From contig CAVRHR010000006.1 in NCBI GenBank assembly GCA_963721005.1, positions 537,880 through 601,879 on the forward strand: a DNA stretch of 64,000 nucleotides, in the 5' to 3' direction. Under the pieces are notes generated by a model, which had not been told where the DNA came from, made no database searches, and worked only from the letters and a program-made list of their open reading frames with translations. Each line of letters begins with the position of its first letter. Position 1 is the first letter of the stretch. The stretch is from VAZQ01 sp963721005 (GTDB lineage: Bacteria; Pseudomonadota; Alphaproteobacteria; Rhizobiales; Xanthobacteraceae). Position numbers and translations under genes: made by a program. This document shows, one piece after another, positions 9,059-17,295 of the stretch.

Positions 9059-10580
9059 ATGCAGATCGAGCCGCAATCGGGCGCGTTCGCCAAATGCTAT
9101 GCTGCGTGGCGAGGCGCAGGTGGTGTGGACCACCCTGGTGGCCGACCTGGAAACGCCGGTCTCGGCCTTTCTCAAGATCGCGGCCGGCCGGCCCATGAGC
9201 TTCCTCCTGGAATCGGTCGAGGGCGGCGCCGTGCGCGGCCGCTATTCGATCATCGGCCTCGACCCCGACCTGATCTGGCGCACGGTCGGCGACCGCGCCG
9301 AGATCAATCGCGCCGCGCGCGACCCGCACGGGCGGTTCGAGCCCTGCAACGAGGAGCCGCTCGCGGCATTGCGCGCCCTGATCGCCGAAAGCCGGATCGC
9401 GCTGCCGGAGGCGCTGCCCCCCATGGCGGCCGGCGTGTTCGGCTATCTGGGCTACGACATGGTGCGGCTGATGGAGGAGCTGCCGCCGCCCAATCCCGAT
9501 CCGATCGGCATCGCGGATGCGATCCTGCTGCGGCCCACGATCGTGCTGGTGTTCGATGCCACCGCCGACACCATCACGGTGGTCACCCCGGTGCGTCCGG
9601 AAAAGGGCGTGTCCGCCAAGGCCGCGCTGGCGCGCGCCGGCGAGCGTCTTGCCGCCATCGTCGACGCGCTCGACCGGCCGCTCGATCATGCGGCCCCCAA
9701 TGGGCAATGCAGGCCCGCTCGCGGTGCTGCCGCGCTCCAACACCACGCCGGCCGAATACGAGCGCATGGTGCGGGCCGCCAAGGAATACATCGCGGCCGG
9801 CGACGTCTTCCAGGTCGTGCTGGCGCAACGTTTCGAAGCCCCCTTCGAGCTGCCGCCGTTCGCGCTCTATCGGGCGCTGCGCCGGGTCAATCCGTCGCCC
9901 TATCTCTACTTCCTGGACTTCGGCGCGTTCGCGCTGGCGGGATCGAGCCCGGAAATCCTGGTCAAGGTGGCGGGCGGCACCGTGACCATCCGGCCGATCG
10001 CCGGCACCCGGCCGCGCGGACGCCACCCCGCACGAGGACAAGGCGCTCGAGATCGAGCTTCTGGCCGACCCCAAGGAGCGGGCCGAGCATCTGATGCTGC
10101 TCGATCTCGGCCGCAACGACGTCGGCCGGGTGGCGCAGATCGGCACCGTCACGGGTCACCGACCAGTTCTTCGTCGAGCGCTACAGCCAGGTGATGCACA
10201 TCGTCTCCAATGTGGAAGGCATGCTCACCGATGCGCACGACGCGCTCGACGCGCTGGCGGCCGGGTTCCCGGCCGGCACCGTCTCGGGCGCCCCCAAGGT
10301 GCGGGCGATGGAGATCATCGACGAGCTGGAGAAGGAGAAGCGCGGCGTCTACGCGGGCTGCGTCGGCTATTTCTCGGCCGCCGGCGAGATGGACACCTGC
10401 ATCGTGCTGCGCACCGCGCTGGTCAAGGACGGCGTCATGTATGTGCAGGCCGGCGCCGGCATCGTGGCGGATTCCGATCCCAAGTCCGAGCAGCAGGAAT
10501 GCATCAACAAGGCGCGCGCCCTGTTCCGCGCCGCCGAGGAGGCCAAGCGCTTCGCCAGCGCGGCCCGGCGCGGGCAGTGA
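9059..10580 (+). CDS. trpE: Anthranilate synthase component I, with four +1 frameshifts in the given sequence
   Basis: TrpE converts chorismate plus ammonia from TrpG to anthranilate, the first step of tryptophan synthesis. The real start is probably ATG 9059 (MQIEPQSGAFAKCYAA); a +1 break near 9107 puts the conserved QVVWTTLVADLETPVSAF in the next frame. Further +1 breaks lie near 9696, 10020 and 10154. Removing four bases gives 505 aa, the normal TrpE length. Visible motifs are SFLLESVEGG (Trp-binding region), GDVFQVVLAQRF, GSSPEILV, GTRPRG, LLDLGRNDVGRVA and the GTVSGAPKVRAMEII segment with the VQAGAGIVADSDP C-terminus. No Trp leader-peptide attenuator was seen in the 10-base gap from ppiD. 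Confidence 0.93.
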
Positions 10581-10658
10581 GATGGTTCTGACAGTGCCGC
10601 TGCTACTTCAGTTCTGCCAGCAGTGCCCGCCCGGGGGGCGGCTGGAACCTATCAACAT

Positions 10659-10786
10659 CGTCATGGCCGGGCTTGTCCCGGCCACCCACGCCTTCGGTGT
10701 CGCAGGGCTGCAAGGACGTGGATGCCCGCGCCAAGCGCGGGCATGACGGTTGGCACGGCGTGGGTTCCTGCTTCCGCAGGAACGAC
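10659..10786. repeat. Intergenic palindromic repeat, family 1 copy 2, plus a second short hairpin
   Basis: CGTCATGGCCGGGCTTGTC begins a unit that ends GCGCGGGCATGACG (10659-10748), closely matching the copies at 2494 and 17173. It is followed by a second hairpin, GTTCCTGC-ttc-GCAGGAAC, at about 10764-10783. Together they occupy the gap between trpE and the cupin gene. Confidence 0.7.
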
Positions 10787-10808
10787 AGCGGAGAGATAGG
10801 TTGCCGAG

Positions 10809-11270
10809 ATGAATGACATCCCCAAATGGAAGCACGACGGCGTGCAGGTGATCCCGGGCGGATCGCTCGATCCCAACACCGCGCAGACGCCCGGCATGGA
10901 CCGCAAGGCCGCGATCAATTTCGCCCGCGCCGGCGCCCGCAAGCTGTGGGCCGGCACGGTCGACATCAAGCCCAATGCCAAGACCGGCGCCCATCATCAC
11001 GGCGCGCTCGAAAGCGTGATCTATGTGGTGCGCGGGCGCGCCCGCATGCGCTGGGGCGAGCGGCTGGAGTTCACCGCCGAGGCCGGCCCCGGCGATTTCA
11101 TCTATGTGCCGCCTTACGTGCCGCACCAGGAGATCAATGCGAGCGCAAGCGAGCTGCTCGAATGCGTGCTGGTGCGCAGCGACAACGAGGCGGTGGTGAT
11201 CAATCTCGACATCGAGCCGGTCGAGAAGCCCGAGCAGGTGGCCTGGATCGACCCGATTCACCGAGGATGA
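10809..11270 (+). CDS. Cupin-domain protein
   Basis: The 153-aa single-domain cupin starts at MNDIPKWKHDGVQVIPGG. Cupin motif 1 is TGAHHHGALESVIYVVRGR, with clustered His residues and Glu for a metal. Motif 2 is PGDFIYVPPYVPHQEIN, with the second-motif His. No additional catalytic domain is present, so the function (small-molecule binding, isomerase or dioxygenase-like) is undefined. It lies between trpE and trpG, which are usually adjacent in this gene order, so it may be an inserted gene. Confidence 0.88.
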   Translation: MNDIPKWKHDGVQVIPGGSLDPNTAQTPGMDRKAAINFARAGARKLWAGTVDIKPNAKTGAHHHGALESVIYVVRGRARMRWGERLEFTAEAGPGDFIYVPPYVPHQEINASASELLECVLVRSDNEAVVINLDIEPVEKPEQVAWIDPIHRG

Positions 11271-11301
11271 TACGGCCGCACAAACCTCGCGCCAGGAGGA
11301 A

Positions 11302-11547
11302 TCAAAATCTGGGTTCGTTGGCCCGGCTGATGGGAGCCGGGGTTTTTTTCTTTCCAAAGAAGAAACCGACTATGCCACCTACCAACATCCCGGGAACTGT
11401 GCTGCCGGCGTAATATGCGACCCATCCAACCATGGTCTGGGGCACGTACCAACCCCCGGAATACGGATCAGCGAACCATGTGCGAAGCAGCGCGATCGCT
11501 CCACCGACGACAGCACCAATAAGCAACGTTCTGCCTCGACTAGCCAT
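11302..11547 (-). CDS. Small two-pass membrane protein of unknown function
   Basis: The product is 81 aa from MASRGRTLLIGAVVGGAIAL (11547), with five extra upstream codons open. Two hydrophobic segments, about residues 7-21 and 46-63 (GSTVPGMLVGGIVGFFFG), are followed by a lysine-rich tail. It lies on the opposite strand to the trp genes. I do not recognise a family. Its composition is less GC-biased than the neighbours, which may indicate a recently acquired gene. Confidence 0.55.
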   Translation of the reverse strand: MASRGRTLLIGAVVGGAIALLRTWFADPYSGGWYVPQTMVGWVAYYAGSTVPGMLVGGIVGFFFGKKKTPAPISRANEPRF

Positions 11548-11753
11548 TCCCGCCCCCCTCACCTATTGCCAATGCGGACCATAACACGGAATGGTTGCGC
11601 TGCCGCCAGCCCTCGGGCGGGGAAGATGATATAATTGCTATACTTGCCCGCCCCCTCTGGGACATTTGGTGATACTAGTTTGCGCCTTGCTTCGGCGGGG
11701 GGCCAAAAGCGGAGACAGACCGAGTTATTCTCGATGCTCGCACCAGAACGCCA

Positions 11754-12393
11754 ATGACCGTAATCCTGATCGACAACTACGACAGCTTCACCTTCAACCT
11801 GTTCCACTATCTGGGTGGGCTGGGGGCGCAGGTCACGGTCCATCGCAACGACAAGATCAGCGGTCGAGGCGGTGATCGCCGCCGACCCGGACGCCATCGT
11901 GCTCTCGCCCGGCCCCTGCACCCCGAACGATGCCGGCATCTGCCTCGATCTCATCCGCCAGGCGTCCGCCCGCATCCCGATTTTCGGGGTTTGCCTCGGC
12001 CATCAGGCGATCGGCCAGGTGTTCGGCGGCGAGGTGGTGCGCGCGCCGGTGCCGGTGCACGGCAAGCTCTCGCAGATCAAGCACCAGGGCGCCGGCGTGT
12101 TCGTTGGCATCAACGGGCCGTTCCAGGCCACCCGGTACCATTCGCTGGTGGTCGAGCGCTCTAGCCTGCCGGCCGATCTGGCGGTGGTGGCGGAGACCGA
12201 CGACCGGCTGATCATGGGGCTCGCCCATGCCCGGCTGCCGGTGCATGGCGTGCAGTTTCATCCCGAAAGCATCGCTTCCGAGCATGGCCATCTCATCCTC
12301 AAGAATTTCCTCGATATCGCGGCGGCCTGGAATGCGGCGACCGGCAGGCGGGCGACGCCCAAGGCGCCGAGCCGACACCGTGCGACGCGTTAG
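11754..12393 (+). CDS. trpG: Anthranilate synthase component II (glutamine amidotransferase), one +1 frameshift
   Basis: TrpG supplies ammonia from glutamine to TrpE. It begins MTVILIDNYDSFTFNLFHYL at 11754. A +1 break near 11862 (extra G before TCGAGG) moves the rest into the next frame: AADPDAIVLSPGPCTP, then the nucleophile motif FGVCLGHQAIGQ with its Cys, and GVQFHPESIASEHG with the His-Glu dyad. The repaired length is 212 aa. The gene is 21 bases upstream of trpD. Confidence 0.93.
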
Positions 12394-12414
12394 CGGTACA
12401 AGCAGGGGGCAAGC

Positions 12415-13432
12415 GTGAGCGACGATTTCAAGGCATTGATCGCCAAGGCCGCGACCGGGACGCCGCTTTCCCGCGAGGAGGCGGCCCAAGGCTTCGATCG
12501 CATGATGTCGGGCGAGGCCACGCCCTCGCAGATGGGCGGCCTGCTGATGGCGCTGCGCGTGCGCGGCGAGACCGTCGATGAGATCACCGGCGCGGTCACG
12601 GTCATGCGCGAGAAGATGCTGCGCGTGAGCGCGCCGCCCGATGCCATCGACGTGGTCGGCACCGGCGGCGACGCGTCCGGATCCTACAACATCTCCACCT
12701 GCGCAGCCTTCATCGTGGCGGGCGCCGGCGTGCCGGTCGCCAAGCACGGCAACCGGGCGCTGTCCTCGCGCTCGGGCGCTGCCGACGTGCTGGGCGCGCT
12801 CGGGGTGGCGATCGAGCTTACGCCGGACGGCGTGGCGCGCTGCATCCGCGATGCCGGCATCGGCTTCATGTTCGCGCCCGCGCATCACCCGGCGATGAAG
12901 AATGTCGGCCCGACCCGGGTCGAGCTCGGCACCCGCACCATCTTCAATCTGCTGGGGCCGCTGTCCAATCCGGCCGGCGTGCGGCGGCAGATGGTCGGGG
13001 TGTTCTCGCGCCAATGGATCGAGCCGCTGGCGCAGGTCCTGAAGAACCTGGGCTCCGAAGCGGCCTGGGTGGTGCACGGCTCCGACGGCCTCGATGAGAT
13101 CACCACGTCGGGGCCGACCCATGTGGCGGCGCTGGAGCGCGGCAGCGTGCGCACCTTCACCATCAACCCCGAGGACGTGGGGCTCGCCCGGGTCAAGCCC
13201 GAGGCGCTGCGCGGCGGCGATGCCAAGGACAACGCGCAGGCGCTCCTGGACGTGCTCAAGGGCAAGAAGGGCCCCTATCGCGACGTCGCGATCTTCAATG
13301 CGGCCGCCGGCTTGGTGGTGGCGGCGCGCGCCAAGGACCTTGCGGAGGCGGTCGCGCTGGCCACCCGATCGGTCGACTTCCGGCGAGGCCGAGGGCCGCC
13401 TCGAGCGCTTGATCGCGGTCTCCAATGGCTGA
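12415..13432 (+). CDS. trpD: Anthranilate phosphoribosyltransferase, one +1 frameshift near its 3' end
   Basis: TrpD transfers phosphoribose from PRPP to anthranilate. It starts with GTG 12415 (SDDFKALIAKAATGTPLSRE). The PRPP-binding motif DVVGTGGDASGSYNISTCAA and the anthranilate region AKHGNRALSSRSGAADVL are intact, as is HPAMKNVGPTRVELGTRTIF-type sequence. A +1 break near 13379 (extra T before CCGGCGAGG) shifts the tail, which then reads GEAEGRLERLIAVSNG to a stop at 13432. The repaired length is 338 aa. The stop overlaps the trpC start, which implies translational coupling. Confidence 0.95.
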
Positions 13433-14273
13433 CATCCTGGTCATGATCGAGACCTACAAGCGCGCCGAGATCGCCGCCGCCAAGCTGGCGCGCCCGCTCG
13501 CCGAGCTGGCGCAGGCCGCCAAGGCGGCCGCCGCGCCGCGCGGTTTTCTGCGCGCGATCGAAGCGCGGCTCGCGCAGAGACAATATGCCTTGATCGCCGA
13601 GATCAAGAAGGCGAGCCCCTCGAAAGGGCTGATCCGCGCCGACTTCGATCCGCCGGCGCTCGGCGCGCGCCTATGAGCGCGGCGGCGCCTGTTGCCTCTC
13701 GGTGCTCACCGACGCGCCCTCGTTCCAGGGCAAGCCCGACGACCTGGTGGCGGCGCGCGCCGGCGACCGCCCTGCCGGTGCTGCGCAAGGACTTCATGTA
13801 CGACCCCTATCAGGTGCTGGAAGCGCGCGCCTGGGGCGCCGACTGCATCCTCATCATCATGGCGGCGGTCGACGATGCGATGGCGCGCGATCTCGAGGAT
13901 GCGGCGCTCGCGGTCGGCATGGACGTGCTGCTCGAGGTCCACGACCAGAGCGAGCTCGAGCGGGCGCTGGCGCGCCGCTCGCGGCTCATCGGCATCAACA
14001 ACCGCAACCTCAAGACCTTCGAGACCACGCTCGCGACCGCGCAGCGTCTGGCGCCGATGATCCCGCGCGACCGCATCGCGGTCGGCGAGAGCGGCATCTT
14101 CACGCCCGCCGATCTCGCGACTGCTCGCGGGTTGCGGCATGGCGACCTTCCTGGTGGGCGAGAGCCTGATGCGCCAAGCCGACGTCGAGGCCGCCACGCG
14201 CGCGCTGCTGGCCCCGGAGCGTGCCGATGTGCGCCCGCTCGGCGCCGCACGCCCGCTCGGCGCAGGGGGTTAG
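13425..14273 (+). CDS. trpC: Indole-3-glycerol-phosphate synthase, three +1 frameshifts
   Basis: TrpC closes the indole ring from CdRP. The start is ATG 13425, inside the trpD stop region (MADILVMIETYKRAEIAAAK). Conserved parts are dispersed over three frames: ALIAEIKKASPSKGLIRADF; then AYERGGACCLSVLTDAPSFQ; then VLRKDFMYDPYQVLEARAWG, GINNRNLKTFETTL and VGESGIF; finally GMATFLVGESLMRQ. Breaks are near 13662, 13761 and 14120, each one extra base. The repaired length is 281 aa, ending at TAG 14273, three bases before moaC. Confidence 0.93.
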
Positions 14274-14276
14274 ATC

Positions 14277-14770
14277 GTGGCACGCAACCCCAAGCTCACC
14301 CATCTGGCCAAGGCCGGCGAGGCCCGCATGGTCGATGTCTCGGGCAAGGCGGTGACGGCGCGGGTCGCGGTGGCCGAAGGGCGCGTGGTCATGACCGCCA
14401 AGACCCTCGACCTCGTGCGTCGCCGGCAATGCCAAGAAGGGCGACGTGCTTGGGCGCCGCCCGCATCGCCGGCATCATGGCCGGCAAACGCACCCACGAG
14501 CTCATCCCGCTTTGCCATCCGCTGCCGGTATCCAAGATCGCGGTGGAGATCGCGCCCGACCGCAAGCTGCCCGGCCTGATCGTACGCGCGAGCGCCCATG
14601 TGACCGGCCAGACCGGGGTCGAGATGGAAGCCCTGACGGCGGTGGCGGTCGCCTGCCTCACCATCTACGACATGGTGAAGGCGGTCGAACGCGGCATGCG
14701 CATCGAGGGCATCCGCCTCATCGAGAAAAGCGGCGGCAAATCGGGGCGCTACCGCGCCAAGGACAGCTGA
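14277..14770 (+). CDS. moaC: Cyclic pyranopterin monophosphate synthase, two +1 frameshifts
   Basis: MoaC forms cyclic pyranopterin monophosphate, the early molybdenum-cofactor intermediate. The start is GTG 14277 (ARNPKLTHLAKAGEARMVDV). After breaks near 14420 (extra T) and about 14452 (extra G in GGG) the protein continues AGNAKKGDVLG and then AARIAGIMAGKRTHELIPLC, with HVTGQTGVEMEALTAVAVAC and the C-terminal EKSGGKSGRY. The repaired length is 163 aa, as expected for MoaC. Confidence 0.95.
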
Positions 14771-14816
14771 ACCGTTCAAAACCGGCGAGGACGCCCTCGC
14801 CTTCGGAGATGATGCC

Positions 14817-16031
14817 GTGGCGTTGATGCCGGTCGCGCAAGCGCTTGCCCTGGTGTTGCGGGATGCCGCGCCGTTGCCGGCCGAGGCGGCGGCGCTCGCG
14901 CAAGCCCACGGCCGCGTGCTGGCCGATGATCTTAACGGCGCTTGCGTACCCAGCCGCCGGACGATGTGTCCGCCATGGACGGCTATGCGGTGCGCGCAGC
15001 GGATGTCGCTGCCGCGCCGGTCACGCTCGAGCTGATCGGCGAGGTGGCGGCCGGACGCCCGTTCGCCGGCACGGTCGGACCGGGCGAGGCGGCGCGCATC
15101 TTCACCGGCGGGGTGATGCCGCGCGGCGCCGATACGGTGGTGATCCAGGAGCACACCAGCCGCGCCGACGGCGCCGTGGTGGTGGGCAAGCCGACCGGAG
15201 CCGGGCCGCAACGTTCGCCCGAAGGGCCTCGACTTCTCGGCCGGTGCGGTGCTGCTGCGCCGTGGCCGCCGCCTCAGCGACCGCGACCTGGCGCTGGCGG
15301 CCGCGATGAATCATCCTTCCGTGCCGGTGCATCGGCGCCCGAAGGTGGCGGTGCTGGCGACCGGCGACGAGCTGGTGATGCCGGGCACTGCTCCGGCGCC
15401 TGGCGAGATCGTCTATTCCAATGGCTTTGCCACCATTGCGCTCGCGGCGCGCGAAGGCTGCGAGATCGTCGATCTCGGCATCGCGCCCGACCGGCTGCCC
15501 GAGACCGTCGCGGCCATCCGGCGCGCAAGCGCGAGCGGCGCCGACATCCTGGTCACCTCCGGGGGCGCCTCGGTCGGCGACTACGACCTGGTGCAGCAGG
15601 CGCTCGCCGGCGAAGGTCTGGCGCTGTCGTTCTGGAAGATAGCCATGCGGCCGGGCCGGCCGATGCTGCACGGCCGCCTCGGCGCCATGCACGTGCTCGG
15701 CCTGCCCGGCAATCCGGTCTCCGCCTATGTGTGCGCGTTCCTGTTCCTGGTGCCGCTGATCCGGCGGCTGATGGGCCGTGCCGACATCGCGCCGGTGCCC
15801 GAAGCTGCCGTTCTCGGCGGCGATCTGCCGGAGAACGACGAGCGCGCCGATTACCTGCGCGCCACGCTGGCGCGCGGGCCGGACGGGCGCTGGGTCGCGA
15901 CCGCGCTGCCGGTCCAGGACAGCTCCATGCTGGCACCGCTCGCCGCCGCCGGCTGCCTGCTCATGCGGCAGCCCCACGCGCCGCCCGCCCGCGCCGGCAG
16001 CCCGTGCACGATCCTGAGGCTGGAGCCCTGA
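14817..16031 (+). CDS. moeA: Molybdopterin molybdenumtransferase, three extra bases
   Basis: MoeA inserts molybdate into adenylylated molybdopterin. GTG 14817 or ATG 14826 are possible starts (ALMPVAQALALVLRDAAPLP). Two insertions near 14934 and 14941 precede QPPDDVSAMDGYAVRAADV, and one near 15206 precedes NVRPKGLDFSAGAVLLRRGR. Downstream, LATGDELVMPGTAPAPGEI, SGGASVGDYD and LPGNPVSAYVCAFLFLVPLI are intact. The repaired length is about 403 aa. It is co-directional with moaC, 46 bases apart. Confidence 0.94.
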
Positions 16032-16164
16032 GCAAACTCCGAATCAGGGACGCCTGATTCGCGATTTACGCACCGGCGACGCGCGCCGGCACCAGGTGCT
16101 GGCGATCCTTAAGCCCCGGCTTTGGCGGCCCGTAGAGTTGTTCACGTCAAATTAAATAGTTGCG

Positions 16165-16205
16165 GAACACATATCGAACAGATAGTGTCTGTTCATGATT
16201 TGTTT
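16165..16205. promoter_or_regulatory. LexA (SOS) operator upstream of lexA
   Basis: A perfect alphaproteobacterial SOS box of direct-repeat form, GAAC-N7-GAAC, occupies 16165-16179 (GAACACATATCGAAC). A near match, GTTC-N7-GTTT, follows at 16191-16205. Both lie 75-116 bases upstream of the lexA ATG. The consensus for LexA of this class is GTTC-N7-GTTC, readable on either strand. This predicts autoregulation. Confidence 0.85.
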
Positions 16206-16280
16206 CGGAGTCGCGGCTCAGGAAATCCCAGAATTGGGATTTGCAGGAGCGACGGCGCCGTCAGCCGGGGGATACCCTAG

Positions 16281-16988
16281 ATGCTCACACGCAAGCAATT
16301 CGAGCTCCTGCGCTTCATTCACGAGCGGTTGACGGAGGCCGGTGTGCCGCCCTCCTTCGACGAGATGAAGGACGCGCTCGACCTGCGCTCCAAGTCGGGC
16401 ATCCATCGGCTGATCACGGCGCTCGAGGAGCGCGGCTTCATCCGCCGCCTGCCCAACCGGGCGCGCGCCATCGAGGTGATCAAGCTGCCTGATTCGGTCG
16501 CCCACGGCATCGCCGGCGGCGTAACCCGAACGCGCGGATTCACCCCGAGCGTGATCGAAGGCAATCTCGGCCGCGTGCGCACCACCTCGGAGGAAGACAG
16601 CGGCCGGCCGGTGGCAGTGCCGGTCATGGGCCGCATCGCGGCCGGCACCCCGATCGAGGCGATCCAGACCAAGAGCCATGTCATCAATATGCCGGCCGAC
16701 ATGCTGTCCTCGGGTGAGCATTTCGCCCTCGAGGTACGCGGCGATTCCATGATCGAGGCCGGCATCCTGGACGGCGACATCGCGCTCCTGCGCCGCACCG
16801 AGGAGGCCGACACCGGCGATATCGTGGTGGCGCTGATCGACGAGGAGGAGGCGACCTTGAAGCGCTTCCGCCGCCGCGGCGCCTCGATCGCGCTTGAGCC
16901 CGCCAATACCGCGTATGAGGTCCGCATCCTGCCGCCCAACCGGGTGCGCATCCAAGGCAAGCTGATCGGGCTGTTCCGGCGGTACTGA
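16281..16988 (+). CDS. lexA: SOS-response repressor LexA
   Basis: LexA represses DNA-damage genes and cleaves itself when RecA is activated. The 235-aa protein has an N-terminal winged helix (MLTRKQFELLRFIHERLTEA to about residue 65) that differs from the E. coli type, in keeping with direct-repeat operators. The cleavage bond is Ala121-Gly122 in GRIAAGTPIEA, and the catalytic dyad is Ser156 (GDSMIEAG) and Lys194 (EATLKRF). The gene is intact and has its own SOS box upstream. It lies between moeA and comEC as in many Rhizobiales. Confidence 0.98.
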   Translation: MLTRKQFELLRFIHERLTEAGVPPSFDEMKDALDLRSKSGIHRLITALEERGFIRRLPNRARAIEVIKLPDSVAHGIAGGVTRTRGFTPSVIEGNLGRVRTTSEEDSGRPVAVPVMGRIAAGTPIEAIQTKSHVINMPADMLSSGEHFALEVRGDSMIEAGILDGDIALLRRTEEADTGDIVVALIDEEEATLKRFRRRGASIALEPANTAYEVRILPPNRVRIQGKLIGLFRRY

Positions 16989-17018
16989 GGCTTCAACTCA
17001 GGTTGAAGGGAGCGGTTC

Positions 17019-17094
17019 GTAGGGGCGACTCTTGTGGTCGCCCGTCGGGCCAATCCCGCGGGCAAGGAGGGCGGGCACAAGGCCCGCCCCTCCC
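17019..17094. repeat. Intergenic palindromic repeat, family 2 copy 1
   Basis: GTAGGGGCGACTCTTGTGG (17019 onward) is followed by GGCGGGCACAAGGCCCGCCC (17070 onward). Each half is built from GGGGCG and CGCCCC arms around a CTTGTGG or CACAAGG core. A second copy lies at 19760-19823. With the family-1 copy at 17173 it fills the 307-base gene-free gap between lexA and comEC; nothing else is seen there. Confidence 0.7.
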
Positions 17095-17172
17095 CCCTGT
17101 GCTTTCCCCTCAATTTCGAAGACGCAGCGGGCTAGACCGGATTCCGGTCGCGTTGACGCAGGTCTCTCCGTC

Positions 17173-17256
17173 GTCATGCCCGGCCTTGTGCCGGGCACCC
17201 ACGTCTTTCGCGCCACAAAGCAAGGCGTGGGTGGCCGGGACAAGCCCGGCCATGAC
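17173..17256. repeat. Intergenic palindromic repeat, family 1 copy 3
   Basis: GTCATGCCCGGCCTTGTGCC begins and GACAAGCCCGGCCATGAC ends this unit. The two ends are near-perfect reverse complements, so it folds as one long hairpin with GTGGGTGGCC and CACCCACG pairing inside. It lies 40 bases before the comEC stop, between convergent lexA and comEC, and may serve as a bidirectional transcript end. Confidence 0.7.
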
Positions 17257-17295
17257 GTGCTGGGTGATTCAATGCGAACGAAACATGCTCTAGCC

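Noticed and set aside
7728..15210. Programmed ribosomal frameshifting as an explanation of the indels
   Set aside because: No slippery heptamer or shared downstream structure at the breaks, and seven unrelated genes are affected with several shifts each.
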